A DNA stretch of 64,000 nucleotides from Diphasiastrum complanatum (taxonomy: Eukaryota > Streptophyta > Lycopodiopsida > Lycopodiales > Lycopodiaceae): contig CM055101.1 of NCBI GenBank assembly GCA_029204225.1, positions 60,299,392 to 60,363,391 on the forward strand, read 5' to 3'. This document shows, piece by piece, positions 28,786 to 44,100 of this stretch. The notes below the pieces were generated by a model. It was not told where the DNA came from. It searched no databases and saw nothing but the letters and a program-made list of their open reading frames with translations. A program made the translations under genes and the position numbers. The number at the start of each line of letters is the position of its first letter. Within the stretch, counting starts at the first letter, position 1.

Positions 28786-31197
28786 TTGCACGGAGCAAAC
28801 CAGTGTTGACTAACCATTCAAACTTCACAGAGCTAACCATTTGTAAGCAACCACGATAAATTAGCCATGACACAAATAGACTGTAAAAAAATATATACAT
28901 CTCATCTGATGCCACTGTACATGATGCTAAAATGTGTATCGATATCTACAAGTCTGCGCTAAACAAATCATCCCTCTGCGTGCCAGATGCATCTGCAGGG
29001 GTGTCAAACACAAAGTCTGGCTCGGAGTCTGGAGGCATCTAGGACTCCTCTAGGTCTGGGCCAACGCCTGCCAAGAGACGACTAGAAAAATCATCAATGC
29101 GTCCCCTCTTGGCTGGCCTGCCTCTGGGTCTACCGGAAGGAACCCTCTGTGGTACACTCCTGCCTGAGGGTCTCCCTCTGCCACGGGGGCGTCTCTGGGA
29201 GGAACTGCCTGCCTGTGATGCTCTGAGTCGTCTCTGCGCTATATGTCTCTGGGCAGCAGCCTCTGTCTCCCTCGCAAACTCTAACCAGCCATCATCTGAA
29301 AGGGGGCGTGATGCGGGGGTACTGGGTGGGGCACGTGGACCATCCCCTGCTAGGTCGACCGTCTCGTCTGAATCATATGTGGGCTCATCATCAGAGGAGG
29401 GAAATGGAACGTCAGCAGGGAGGGTGGTGGTCTCATCGGCATCGGCATCATCCTCAGGATCACCCCGCAGAGCACGCTGAACAGCATCGTCCGAATCAAC
29501 CTCTGGCTCGTGATCTGCCGCTGCAACCAGACACTCATCGGGATTGACCTGCACAAGTCAATCATTCGTGAGAATAGCCGAAGCAACCGTGAGGGCATTA
29601 AACTGAATGTCTCAAACCAATACGAAAGCAAAACGACAGAGCAACAAAATATACCTGCAGCAGTAGGGCGTGTGCGCTTGCTGCCCTCATGCTCTCCGTG
29701 ATGCGTCGAACCACTCTGGTGTTGGTGTTGCAGTACACCAGGTCATTGCACCACTCCGTCATCAAACGGTTCCGCCTGTTCGTGTGAACAAGGCTGAACG
29801 CTGACCAGTTTCGCTCGCAAACGAAAGCAGAACAATACTGCATCAATTGGCAACAACTCGAGTGAGTACCGACCTTGTAGAGAAAATGCGAAAACTGGTT
29901 GGATGAATGAGTCAAGACAACGTACCTGTGAAAGGACTCAGAGCGCGAGCGTCCTCGGGTCTGGCTGTCCGGCGCCGTAGCTCTCCCACCATGATACAGG
30001 CAAGAGCCTGTTCTCTCGAACACGTGCAAGGTCCTCGCCGAACAGCCCCAGAGAGTGCTTGCAATTATGCAACGATATGCTTGAGTACACTTGAGCCTGC
30101 GCAAGGAAATTTAACGAACGACAACGTACGATAGATCAAGAGTTTACCTATAACCAAGCCTCTGCACCTCGAGCCTGCTGCGGAACCCAGTGTCGTTGTT
30201 GAGGAGGCGGATGTATGCGAACCAGTCCGCACGTAGCTCTGCATCGTCGTACTACCTCTCGCTCTGAAAAAGCAGATGCAGTATGTGGGCCACACTGTGA
30301 ATGGGCTGGTGAAACTTCTCCCATCGCCGCTGCCACAAGCGCCTGATAGGCTCCAACCTGTGGACCAAACCACGCGGAGGCAACAGTTACATACCATCGT
30401 GTTGCGGCACCAAGACGAAACAGAGTGCAAAATGGAAGTAAGGATGGTGAGACGGAAAAAAGTTATACTTGGCAGGGTCCAGCTCGGAACGCTGGAGAGA
30501 CTGGCCTATGCGGTCCATGAACTCGTAGATGAGGCCCATCGTGCACCCCTCGCGATCAACGAGCCTCAGAACAGAGTAGATGGGGCGCATGATGTCCATC
30601 AGCTGCTGCATATCCACCCAGAAAGGCTCCATGAATAAGATGTCGTGGAAGGCCAAGCCCTCTGGGGTCATGGACAGGTCCATGGCGGTGAACTCTGCCG
30701 AAGTGGCCATGTGCCTCAATTCACCCTTGAGCTTGTGTAGCCGCTCAAGCATGACGAACTGGTAGGCGAAGCGGGTGCGAGCGGGGTACGGACGCAATTT
30801 TTTTTTAAATTTAAAAAAAAAAATTCGGACGCGCCCTGGCACGTCCTCGTCCGGACGCGAACGCAGACGCGCGTCCGCGTCTGCCATCCGCTTCCTTAGA
30901 TATATATATAGATATATATCAGACATGAGGGTCTAGGCCAGGTGCGGCCATTTCGCGTCCGCACCCGTGCCCGCGCATGTCCGTGCCCGACCCCCAGACG
31001 AGGGGTCAGGCGCGCCCATTTATTTTTTATTGGACGCGTCCAGCGTCCACACACGCGCCCAGGACCCAGATGCAATTTAAGAGTGAGAGAGAGGGAGAGA
31101 AAGAGGATGAGAGAGGGTGTGTGCATGTGGGTGTGTTGTGATTTGTGTGTGTGTGTGTGAAAGGTGGTGATGTGTGTGTGTGATGGTTTGTGTTGTC

Positions 31198-31248
<51 letters not shown>

Positions 31249-33425
31249 TGAGTGAGTGAGAGGGAGGAGTTGTGTGTGTGTGACATGATGTGTGTGTGTG
31301 AGTTTAGGGTTTAGGTGTGCGTGCTTGGGTTTAGGGTGTAGGAGGAGAGAGAGAGAGATATTGGATTTGGGACGAGGTGGAGATGTTGCCCGACAAAAAG
31401 TGCGTTGCCCTTTTTGTCGGAAAGAGTTGGGAGGGAACGCGTCCCGGGTACGAGCACATTTGGGAGGATTGCGTACCCGGTCCACAGGGGGACACTATGG
31501 GATCGGCGTTTGTACATCCATCCCCGCTGCAGAGAGGGCTCGCATTCTCGACACATATACTGAGCCAGGTGTTGAGGCCGGCGAGCCATCCACATCCACT
31601 GGTGCACCCACTATCACCACCACCACCGCACCCGCCTCCAATAATAATAATAATATATTATACCCATAATGTTTCTAATCTTAATTAGTTTAATTTCACC
31701 TATTTAAAGCCGTTTTTATGCCATTAAACTGAAATTTTTTTTAATTTTAGAAAAATTTGCGAACACATTTAAAAACCAATCAAAATAGTAGAAAACCAAA
31801 ATCGAACGGTCAGATGTGCAAATGTAAATCAACTACAAAATTACACCATTTTACAACTTGTTGTCGCCCCCCCTGACCCCTTGGCGACACAAGTGGGGGG
31901 TGTTGGATATCTAACGTGACTGAACCAATACCTTCGAAACATGAAGATAATCAGGCTCCACAACCAACAAGAATATGGGTGCCGGTTTCATTTGCGGCTA
32001 AGTTGAATCTAATGAGTGAATTAGTGAATCAATGCATCATGGATCAATGAATCCGCAATTCCTAGGTATTATAAGGGATAAGTAGGCTCCTACATTACAT
32101 AAATTTTTTTGCAAAAATTACCATCAAAAGATCAATTTTTTTTTACACCCATATTGCAAAAAAAAAAAAAGCGAGTTGGACTCAAAGGGGGGCCGGGCTG
32201 CCTATGATTGGCTGCCTATGTTTGGGAGGATCATTCTTCACACCACCCTTCTAGGTTCATGAGCTTGGAGAGAGGAGCTTGTGACATTGATAGATAGGGC
32301 ACTATTATAATAGAGCAACATTTGCATTATATTTAACCCTTTAACTATCAAAAAGGCCTCTGAAATGAAGGTTCTGAAGAACTTACGGAGGGAAACTACG
32401 GTTGTGTGAATAGTTAAATCTAGCAAATAAGGCTAAAGAAATAATAAAAAGAGAAATTTCCCAAAACTATCTACTTAACTAAAAGTACAATTGTACTATT
32501 TGGCTTCTTTACAGCCATGGCAATCAGAATTCTAGTCATTCTCATTCAAGCCAAAGCAACTTTCCATATGCTATTGAATAAACCAAAATTGAAGGAGCTC
32601 ACCTCTTCAGTGTGATTGATGGGGGCTTTTGCATCATCAACAGTAATGGTCCTACTTGCTATTGCTACCTGTATTATCATATTAACTCATTTAGCATTAC
32701 TTTTCTAATCTAAATACAAATATGGTGAACAAAAGATTCTCAACTTTTCCATCTTGGAACCATGATGGTAGAACATACTTCAAACAAGAATTTAACCAAT
32801 GAAATTGATTACTAGCCAACTCTATGGCAAAGAGCTGGAGAAAACCACAAGTGAACGAATCTACATAAAAGACTAATTTACTTCATAATAGAAATTTGTA
32901 TAATCTAGGATACAAAGAAAGAGCATAAGGAATGGCAAACAACAAAGTATACATGAAAATTTGCAAGTTGTTCAGCCTCCTCAAGAGCAAGTTGGCGCTC
33001 TTGTTCCTTTCTGAACTGTTCACATACAAAACAAAACAAAGGAGAACAATGAGAAATTCGAAGATATCAACTATCATTTTTCTGAATGAAATCAATATAG
33101 GATACTGAGACTATAGCTAGCAATACACGGTTTCATGGTTGAGCGTGTGAGTAGCCTAGTTAGTGAAATGCTTAAGCTAAACCAACAAGATTATAAACTA
33201 GAACTTCCCATGTCAATAGAAATGTATCATGAGCATACACATCACGAGCAATCTTCAGCCTTTCAAGGATCATGATAGTACCTCCATATGCAATAATGAA
33301 TATTTTCAATAGAATTCAAGACTTGTTGAGCTTCAAGTTAATGCGTACTTACACGTGACTTAACTCAAACAAATGATAACAATTACTATCGAGAGAAAAC
33401 AACACACACACACACACACACACAT

Positions 33426-33457
<32 letters not shown>

Positions 33458-33467
33458 ATACATATAT

Positions 33468-33508
<41 letters not shown>

Positions 33509-35061
33509 TTTATAAATGTCTTTTCCAAGCCAAAAGGCATATAAGACAAATAAGTACATATCAAGTATGTGGACCACCTGGGAGCGTATGAAAAACGTCT
33601 CCAAAACTGAAAGAAAAGCATATATAGTAAATCTAAACACAAATACCAAAGTCAACTAAACCAACAGGTATGAAGCCAGAAATGGCTATGTATAATCGAA
33701 GCAAGCCGTAGATCACGTCCTGGAGGTGATGCTGCTACTACTGTTGTTGCTACTACTGAAAAAAGATGTAATACAAGCTGCAGTGGGCAGTGAGACTGAG
33801 ATATACTGCCGACGTCGAATGTAAGAGGGTCGTCTCCTCGTGGTAGGACAAAGAGGTCTAGCTGCTGGGTAATGCTGAGAGGTGCGTTGTCTCTGATCTC
33901 TGTGGGAAGTCGTGTCCTCATCCTCGTCATCATCATCTGAATCTGGGACTGGTCGTGAACGTCGTCTGGAGAAAAAGGAGGTAATCTGAAGCTGTGTGAC
34001 AAAAGCAAACTGACGCCGACGCTGTAGATCCCGTCGTAATAGAAACATCTCTCGAATCATAAGTGCAACACAGCGTGGATCTTCATAGGTAGCAAGTGAA
34101 CGCAGTGTAACTAGTGTATCCCTGAAGAAGCAATAGTATCTCCCACAAATCTCATAATAAGCTGGGCAAATGAAAATAAAATGCTCCTCAGTCTCTACTG
34201 CACCTAGGGAACACTGCTAGCAGATCCTGTCCTCTCGTGGAATACCCTGAAACCGACCAATCTCAATCTCAAGCTGGTGTAAAGACACATGGAGCTGACC
34301 CAATATGAATCTGAGACCGTGTGATAATCCAGATCGTAGGTAAAGTGGTGGAAGTGGGGACCCTGATACATTTGTCTCAAAAAAATGAAGTCGATAAAAG
34401 TCGGGTTTGACACCCAACTAGCCATGCCAGCCTCGCTCAAGGTAAGCTCTATAAATGAATCGTCTGATGTAGTCATGGGTACTAGAAGGAAGAGCAGTGA
34501 TAGAGATACATAGCGCTGTAGGAGAAACGATGGTGTCAAAAAGCCGACACTTACTCGAGGCATCTCGAATAGACTTACGGAAGCAAAATCTCTCCATCTG
34601 GGCAAGGGAAGCATGGCCTTTCACAAGTCTATTAGAAGCTACCTGTCTCATACTAAATATAGGACCAGTAAAAAGTGTGCCCAAGTAAGTGTAGGATGGA
34701 ACAATCTCTAACGGCCGACTGTCAAAATGGAGCTCCTGTCTCAACATAAAGCTCCTGGAAGTGTTGATGACCATCACTTTGGTCTTCACAATGTTCACCC
34801 CTGGGCCCCATCTGGAACAAAAATCATGAAGACAATCAATCTGTCTCTGTAACCCCTCTCGAGTAGGTGAAAGTAGAACCACATCATCTGCATAAAGAAG
34901 AATAGCGATCAAGATGTCACCGAGTCTGCAATCAGAACCACCGCACTGCTCAATGACTCTCTCCAACTCATCAATATATAATCCAAAAAGTGTAGGGGAG
35001 AGGGAACATCCTTGCTTCACCCCAATAGTGCTCATGATCTGCTCTGAGATACCTCTCACTC

Positions 35062-35126
<65 letters not shown>

Positions 35127-38100
35127 ACAAAAGTAAGATCAATTTATTGTCGAATGATAGTGAGATGATAACCTCCATGACTAATCTATTGCAATTAAGG
35201 TGAAGCTATGCTGGACTAATCTCCCTACAAAACTAAGAGTGTTCCCACTATTAGTATAATGAAAACTTTGAAGCCACAAAATGGAAGTGTGGATGCTATG
35301 CTTATGAGATATTGATTTTGTAGAAGAAAGAAATGTCACAAAATGCATATTTTTAAGAATAAGTCCCAAAATTGTACATGCCAAGAAATAAGTCTAAGAG
35401 ATGTAAAGGTAAGGGAATACACGTTGATTGTGAATCAAATCGCTATGTGAATGGACCAAGAATGGCCGATGTTATTAAGCGGCATCAAAAATAACCACAT
35501 CACTTGATAGTAGACAATAAAAGATGAATCAAACAACATTCTCTTATACAGAGTACCGAATGAGCATCAATCAATGACAATGGCTAGTGAATGAATCTCC
35601 CACAAAGAACTAGAGATAATTAGATCATAAGCTACCAAATGGATAGAGCAATACCTACTTATACTCTAGAGACTGTGGTTGTTATCCCAAGCACACATAG
35701 CACAATGACATGTAAATCCCTATAGCCCATATGTGACTTTCTACAATCTTGTCCACATGCTAAATAGCTAAAACAAATAAAGAGCCTTAAATAAAAAATT
35801 GACCCCATGAAAATCATGATTCATTCTGAAGGCCCCATATTGTTAGAGAGACAGAGAAATGATGAATTGCAAGACCTAGCTATGGAGTATCTTAACTTCA
35901 ATACTAGATCAACCAAGAAAGCTTGAGAAACTTACCTATGGAAAACATCACATACAAGGAGAATTGCATAAGCACCTCACAACACCAAAAGTTAGAAGAG
36001 AAAATGAATTGCTAGAGAGAGAGAGAGAGAGAGAGAGAGGAGGGCGTGGGTCCTCCAAATGAGGCAAGCACCTCAATTACATGCATGGAAAGTCTAGGTG
36101 TCAACCGTATGAGTGAGCCACTTGGCCAACTGGGCCACTTGCACTAATTAACTCAACTTACAAAAGGGGGGTCTCATGTATTTAATTCATAACATGCCCC
36201 ATGAGTTATGTACAACTTACAACTTAATTAGTGCTTAGCCAAAGGGGTAAAATAGGCATTACTATTTAACAAGAAACAAGACTTAAAAATTCCACTTTCT
36301 TTTCTTGTTGAAATACGGAGTGAGTCACAAAATTTTGCACTAAATGGCCGCCAAGAACTTCTTTTCAAAGGTCAATTCACAAAAAAGCATCAAAAAATCA
36401 CAAGCCTAGTAGAACTCAAGGATAGCCAGTTACAGATAGTAGTAGGCAACCTCACACTAAGCCTCAATGTTTAGTACTTTCAGGTTGAGCTACCTTAAAC
36501 ACCTACAGAACCAATGCAACAATTTGATTTTTTCAGTTAGCCTAGGGAGCACAAGTAGATGCTCATTGATTTACATCACCCATAATTGTCACGTTCATCA
36601 ATATTATTAAATCTGCTACTACAGCATTTACCCCAATGTGGGTGGTAGTAAAAGCACACAGTAAAATAAATTGTAGATGTAGGTGCAACACAATCAGTTC
36701 ATAGTCTCCCCTAATGAGCGTGTGAAGCGAGCAAGCCTAAGAACTAATAATGGTCATAAGTGCCTTGATATTGCAACAAAGGTGGAAGATACATCATTGT
36801 GCTCCCAAGTAGCTGCTTTAATAGGTCTACCATCCCACTGAACTAAGTTTTGGCTTGGTCCTTGCCGTCGGATATGCTAAAACTTCACCTGAAGTATAGC
36901 ATCTATTAACAATAAGAATAGCTATGAATCTGCAAGGGACCTAGCATTATGGGTCTATGAACTATATCTAGGTCCATAGTTACACGGAATCGTTTAGCGC
37001 CGGTTTGAACCGAAATCTGGTTTGACCCGGAAAAAAAAAAAAACCCACAAAAAATGTTTTATAAAAAAAAAATTCCAATTCAAATCAGTTCAAACCGGAC
37101 AAATCGGCCCATCGACCTGATTTGAATTGGCTGGTAACCTTGTCTAGCTCCTCCTCCTGGTCCTCCTAGTGGGGGTTGGCCTCGTAGCCTCCTACACATG
37201 CTCCTCATCATCCCCAACCTCTAAGGCCTCATCAAAAGAAGACCCCTGGCTCTAATCCTCGCTCTCCTTAGTCTCTTCAATAGAGCTATTGAAGCTGCTC
37301 TCTGAATGCTGCTGAGCAGTGGCAGCCTGAGTCAGTCGTGATGCAACTCGACTCACAGGTCCTGCACATAATGATTTGCAACTATTACAAAGTACCCATT
37401 GCCCAAAATTGACTCAAGACCCAAGAGGTGACATGGATAGTAGAACCTAGATAGTACAATCTTGAAAGTTGATTGAAATACAAGACTCAAGTAATCAAAT
37501 TTCAGTTACCAAGCAAGGCTCAAGCCCACTTGATCGTGCAACAACCTCTCAATGCAAGAGGGCATATATATCCTCCTCCTCTGACGTAGGTGGTAATCAA
37601 GAACCTTGCCAATGTAGATTTCGTTAAATTTTACTTAAAGTTTAAACAATTCACATATCCACGACTAGTCATCAACTCATGTCACATATGCACAAATTCA
37701 CAAATTACAAATGGTTCATGAATCATCAAAGTTCAAACTAGTCAACTTTCAACTTTCAAGACTTCAAGTACGAAGATTCAAGTGATGAGTTTCAACATTG
37801 AGCACTGTAGTTCAAACTCAAGCCTCAAATACAAAGTTTCAACAATTACTTGCATGAGTTCTTTAGCCTCCCTAATATTATCTAAAAGGCGTAGGTTTAA
37901 ATGCGCAAACACTAGTCTCTCTAATTGCTCTGTGAAGAACTTGTTTCTCTCCTTGTTGTGTATGAGGGAGTAGATGCTCAAGTTCCTCTCACAAGCTGTT
38001 GTGGTGCAATCCTGTGAGAGGACTCTCAATGCAATGCGTTGTAGCCTAGGGGTGCACCCTCCATACTTGTCCCACCAAGACACAAGCCTCAAGTGGACAA

Positions 38101-41100
38101 CTCTATCCCGTGTTACGACCCTCTGATATGTGAAGCGGTCTCTGCAAAAAATTGTGAGCTCATCATTGCAGGCTTGCTACTCCTCATCTAGTATGAACCT
38201 CTGGAGGTAATCAAACCACCCATCCTCAAGCTCATGATAATGGAACTACTCTAGACCACATTTCTTCCATAAAGGATGCAGCACATGGGCAACTACATAT
38301 AAAGGCCTGTGGAACCAGTTCCGTTGGCTCTCCCACTTGGCCTTTATCTCTTGAATCCTACAAACTAAAAAATGAATGTCATAGATTCAGATTGAGAAGG
38401 ATCCAACTTCAAACTTGAGACTAGATTTGTAAAATGGAAAATTAAAAGGGCTTATAGTACATACCTGGCAAAACTCAACTCAGCGTACTGATCAAACTGC
38501 TCACCCAACCCATCCATAAACTCGTAGAGAAGGCCCATGGTGGACCCGTCTCTATCTGTGAGTCGTACAACACTGTGGAGTGGCTAGAAACCAACAACAA
38601 TCGACCTTGCCAATGAAAAAACGATGGTCTCAAATCTCCTAAATCGAGACTCGGTCAATCCGCTCCAATATAACCATAGGTTAGAAACAACCATCTATCT
38701 GAGGATGTGGTGTAACTTTAGGAGCTGCTCCAAGACTATAAATATGAATGCAAACCTAAACACATCGCAAAATTTAAATTTTACAAATTTTGAACAATCA
38801 TCAAGTTCAAACTTCAAAGCAAGAATCGAGGTCCAGATAAGGCTTGAGCTAGCTACTGATTTCTAAATCTTAAAATCCAAACCCATATTCTAGCATTAAG
38901 AATGAGACATCTATCATCAAAAATCGAGATTTGAAGTTCAAACCTCATGGGAGAAGGTCTAAAATTTTAAAGAATCAAGTCACAAGTGTATGATGCTCAC
39001 CTTCAATGACCGTCGGAGGAATCTCTCTCTGGATAGCTCCTGGTCTCGCAATCATGCTCGATAGCCCTGGAGGTGCCTGTGGGCATGGTCCGACCTAATA
39101 TTCATGCAAACAAAGGAGTTACGCTGGAATATGCACTGGACCGCCTGGTAGCTCACACATCAATAATTGCACGTCCATCGTTTTGTGCCCGAGCTACCAT
39201 ATCCCGAAGCAACTGTGACATGATCCCATACAGGATCTCTACTTCTCACCATGACTCTCAACTTCTAACTCCTAACTCTCCTAACTTCTAACACTCCTCT
39301 CACCTCTATTACCTAACTTTAAACTCTAACACTCCTAAAAACTCTACTACCTAAAAGATTAACAATTTCACACACCTTTCTTGCCTAAATTTACACACAC
39401 ACACACACACACACACCTCCTTCTCCTATTCTCTCTCTTAACTCCTAGCTCTAGCCTCTCTACTTCATCAAACTAATAGTAGTGACTAATATTACTAAAC
39501 ACCTAAGTTCTAACTTCTCCTAACTTCTAATGTAATTTCTCTCCTTCAAAGTGCATTTAACAATGAAGGTTAACCTAACGCATTGAACCGTTTCCTCTCA
39601 TCTAGGTCTTGGGACCCTCTTTCTTTCGGGCCTTAAAGGGGACAAAAAGTAACTCAATGGGAGCCCTAAGGTACCCAAACTTTCCTCTTGGCCCCATCAT
39701 AGTCACTGGTGATTGTGAAGGGACTACAAGTGGTACTAGATAGGTGGGCCAAATATAGTGGTCGTGCACTTGTGGGCGGCCTCTCATTAACTTTTTTTGC
39801 TACTTCTTGTTGTGGTTTTACTTTTTATGCTAGTGGTCTTGATGTGAATGGTTTGACTAAGACCGACGGACTATATATTTATCATCATTTGAAGTTAATC
39901 ATTGAAGAGATTGGGACTGAAAACATAGTGCAAGTTGCAACCGACAAATGTCACAAATTATCTTTGTGTTGGTCAAATCTTAGCAAATGAATGTCCAAAG
40001 AAAGTTTCCATGCACTGCACATGTCAATGTTTGGATCTATTCTTTGAGGACATTGGATGGAAAAATTCATTTTTATAGACAAAACAGAAGATTATTGCAT
40101 TTTTTGCTACTCATTCTAGAGTACTTGCATTGTTTCGTAAGGTGAGCACTCATGAGCTTATGAAACTAGGTGAAACAAGGTTTGTGTATGTGTAGATTTT
40201 TTTAGAAAACCTATTGGATGTAAAAGCAATCCTTTGGGATTTGGTGGTTACTAAAGTGTGCACAAGATGAAGTCATCCATGCCAGGCTTCGTGGAGGAAA
40301 TTGAGAGCATTGTGCATGGTCCATCATCTTAGGAAGATGGAAAGAAGATGCAAAAATTGCGTGAATCTGCTTTGAGGTTGCTCGCGATTGTGGATAGTGA
40401 GGGAGGCTCGGTCTAAGACTGTTATTTCGAAAGAAATATCATTATTTAAAAAAAAAAGAACTTAAACTGCACGATCTAAAGGTTGAAAGCAATGAGAATT
40501 GTTTGATTAGTTTGAATGCTAAGAGAAAGGACATCAAAGGAGGATGGGCTGTGCGATGCATTGCACACGATCCCAATGACATTGAGCGTGCAAAGGCTTT
40601 GGGTCCTTCCAAGGTGGACAGTGAGCGAAACTTGATCTTAGACTGTTATCTTGCATGAAATATCCCGACTCTCAAAAACTTTAACTTAACTTGCACAATC
40701 TAGAGGTTGAAAAAAATGAGAATCGTTTGATTAGTTTGAATGCTGAGAGAAAGGATATCAAAGGGGAATGGGACATGATCCCAATGACATTGACAGTGCA
40801 AAGGCTTTGGGCCCTTCCAGGGCTCAAGCGTGAATGACCCACATCTATATTATCAAGAGCTGTAACCAACTGAATGTAAGTGACAAAAGATAGGATCCAT
40901 TTACAATGGGGAGTAGTGAATTTTGCTACGATGATCTAGTGTGGTGCGGAGTGCCTAGGATCTGTCGCATATTGGATCCATTTACAATGGAAAGTACTAA
41001 ATTTTGCTACGATGATCTAGTGTGGTGCCTAGGATCTGTAGCATACAATCCAGGGAAAGCATAGACCTTGGCAAGTAGGCAAATCTCATTCAATCCCACA

Positions 41101-44100
41101 TTAAAAGTATAATGCACTAGATCTTTGATGCATATACCATTGCAAGTGTGGCCAAAGTGGTGAACAGATCATACTTTTAGCTACTACTTTATTATTCCTC
41201 CTCTTGATTAGACATTATTCTTCATCAAACTGTACAATCGTATGCTGCTTCGCAATAGCCGACACTGAGAGTATGATTCCTGGTACATAAAATACATTCT
41301 TTATGTCTCCAATCTTTCCTGAAGGTAATTAAACCTATACTTTTCCAATTTCCTTAATGTCATATGTGTAGTTATCTCCCAACTTCACATTCGATCCATC
41401 ATCTAGTTCTTGGAAACTAGATAGCCAATCTCGTCTAGGTGTCATATGTTTCAATGCGATAAACCAACACTCCTCTTCTCTCGAGAGGTCGCCTAAAGAT
41501 GTCGATGCCAAGAACAGCTCACAACTGCCAAGATCAAACGCACCTATCTTCGTACTAAGTTCTTCTTCTTTGGCAAAATTTCCAACCTAGTTCTTCCAGC
41601 ATTCCTTTGCGTAATGTCTTGGCTTACTGCAAACAAAGAAATTCCCTTTCCTGTTTGATTTTGCTTTCTCTCCATCTTCCTGTTGGTCCGATTGACTTCC
41701 CCAATCCTGCTTCTTCTTCCCTTTGTTCTTCTTACCTTTTCCACCTTTACTAAAATTTTGTCCTTGCTTCTTTGCTAAGAGTGTCTACTCCTTGAGATCA
41801 TCCTTGTTCATGAGATTTTGTCGTCACATTTCTTCCTATAGCAGTATAGCCTTCAACTCATCAAAAAAAGGCATAGTTTCCCTTAAAGACAACATCATTA
41901 CAAAGTTCTAATAGGCTAGAGGTAAAGAATTAAGCATGATAGACACCAAAACTAAAAAGGAATACTTTCTCCAACTGCTATGAGTTGCCCCCTAAGATCT
42001 TTCTCTCGAGTAAAGTAATCCATTGCTGATTCGCATGCATCCATCTTCAACATGTGTAGATGCTAAATTTGTACCACCTACCTTACGAGATTCCGATAAC
42101 ATAGCATCATTCAAATAAGTTCAAAAAGTATAGACGTTCCTAGGAGTAAAGAAAAAAAAAAATAGACACTAAGGGTGTTAGAAATAATGTCCAGTTTATT
42201 ATGGTGCATACTTCACACTTGGACCCATGGTCCATGAAACTGAAAATAAAACCCCCTTGCACTTATGTTATGTAAATTAAAGATTGGAACCCATGTGTTC
42301 CAATTATAATATGAAGGAAAGTTTTACAATTTCCCTTGTAATCAACTAGTGACACTTGGCCCTTACTTTGTGTCACTATCACTACAATGCATGATTACCC
42401 ATGGCAACTCAATTTAAGAGTGTCAAAAAGCTTGGAAAAGGTGGAGAAGTCTAGAAGGGCATGAAGGAGGAGGGAGAGACTTCTATCTTTCATGTAGAGT
42501 GCTCAATGCTTGAGGGGACAAAATGAGTGTCCTCAGAAGAGTGAGCTTTGTATGAGAGAAAAAATGTTGCAATTAATCCAACAAGCTAATGAAATATTGT
42601 TTTTGTCATTTTGTTGTCCTAAAGTGGTCTCTACTATCTTTTGATATCTTAATTAGTGTAAGATCCTAGTTTACCTATTGTATGAGCAATCTACCACTTT
42701 GTCTTTAGCTAAGAAGTTAAAGTACTAGTTTTTGACATAGATACTTAGCATATGTAGCTAAATTTATGTTTTCTCCCACTATATGTCATTTAGATGCTTG
42801 GGGCAACATAGCTGAAATTAATCTCCACAAAACCAAATGCGCATCATCACATACAATCTTCAAGTGGGCCAAATGGAAGAGCCAATGCACGTGGAAGTAG
42901 AGCAAAAGCACAGTCAAGGTGTTTCCACATTAAATGTATTTTTGTGGTCAAGAAGTTGGACACGACTCCTCCCATAACATTCTCACGGTCGGTATCAAAT
43001 CCCTATAATTGTTTTTATGGTTCTGTGTGAATGGTTGTGTGGTAGAGATGTTTGTATTCTGATTTACGAATTTAACTTTGGCTAACTAAGCTGAGTATGA
43101 GCACACAACCATCCCAATACAATACACATTGAAAATGGTTGATGGAAAGGGTATGGATGTCTGGAACACAAGGGTTGTGGGCATTTGAAAAACTATTCAA
43201 AGTATGAAGGAGTTGGATCTTGAGATAACTCATTTGGTGAGATTTGATGTTGTGCTGGGATTTGTTGGTACACAATGCAAACGCTCTACGTTCCCTAGGA
43301 TAGTCATAAATCGCAATTTCAGTACAACGCATGGTTGTAGTGAATCGTAATTCGCAGGCAATAGCGATTCTCAAATTGCAATCCCCCCAAAATCACGATT
43401 CACGATTGAGAATCGATTTTGAACAGTCACAGTTTTCAGCCAATATGAATCCAGGATAAAACATTGTTCCACATGAGAACAAGCCCCACAACAATATCAT
43501 TCGCATCAATATCTATCAGCTAAGGTAAATAGTTTGTGAGGGTTCACAATCTTAAGAGTGACATGTCAGCCACATCTTGCTTCAACTTACTAAAGCTTTG
43601 TCGTTGAACATTCGTCCACTCTTCCATTTTACTTTTTTGCAACATATCTATCATAGGTACCGCAACCTTGGAGTCACCCTTTACAGACTCATTGTAAAGA
43701 GCAGTCAATATAAGGAAAGTCGTCAATGTCGATTGAACATAGTAGCTCCAGGCAAAGTATCTGGCAAGGTGGCATGGGATATCGATGCTTAAGCGATCTT
43801 CTTCAAGCCTCAATAATCCATGCTTATACACCAAGTTCTTTCCTTTTCTTTCACAAGAATGATCGATAAGGCAAAGGGTGAGAAGCTAGGCCTTATTTTC
43901 CCTTTGGCAAGATAATCCTCTACTATGTTTCTCCTCTTTTAGGCTCATTCAGTAAGGTGGTTTATTGACAAGACAAGGTTCAAGAATTCATTCAATTTTA
44001 AGTTCAGAGTTTCTACTAGGAGGTAATACAGATGATTGATAATGACATTCGCAAACTTTTTCTTATTTGTGTCCAAATTAACTGCAATACTAGTTTGCAC

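Noticed and set aside
29097-29547. Plus-strand ORFs rich in Arg and Gly
   Set aside because: Antisense to the low-complexity tail of hAT relic 1.
43072-43374. 100-codon minus-strand ORF
   Set aside because: No domain, no splice context and no protein-like periodicity.
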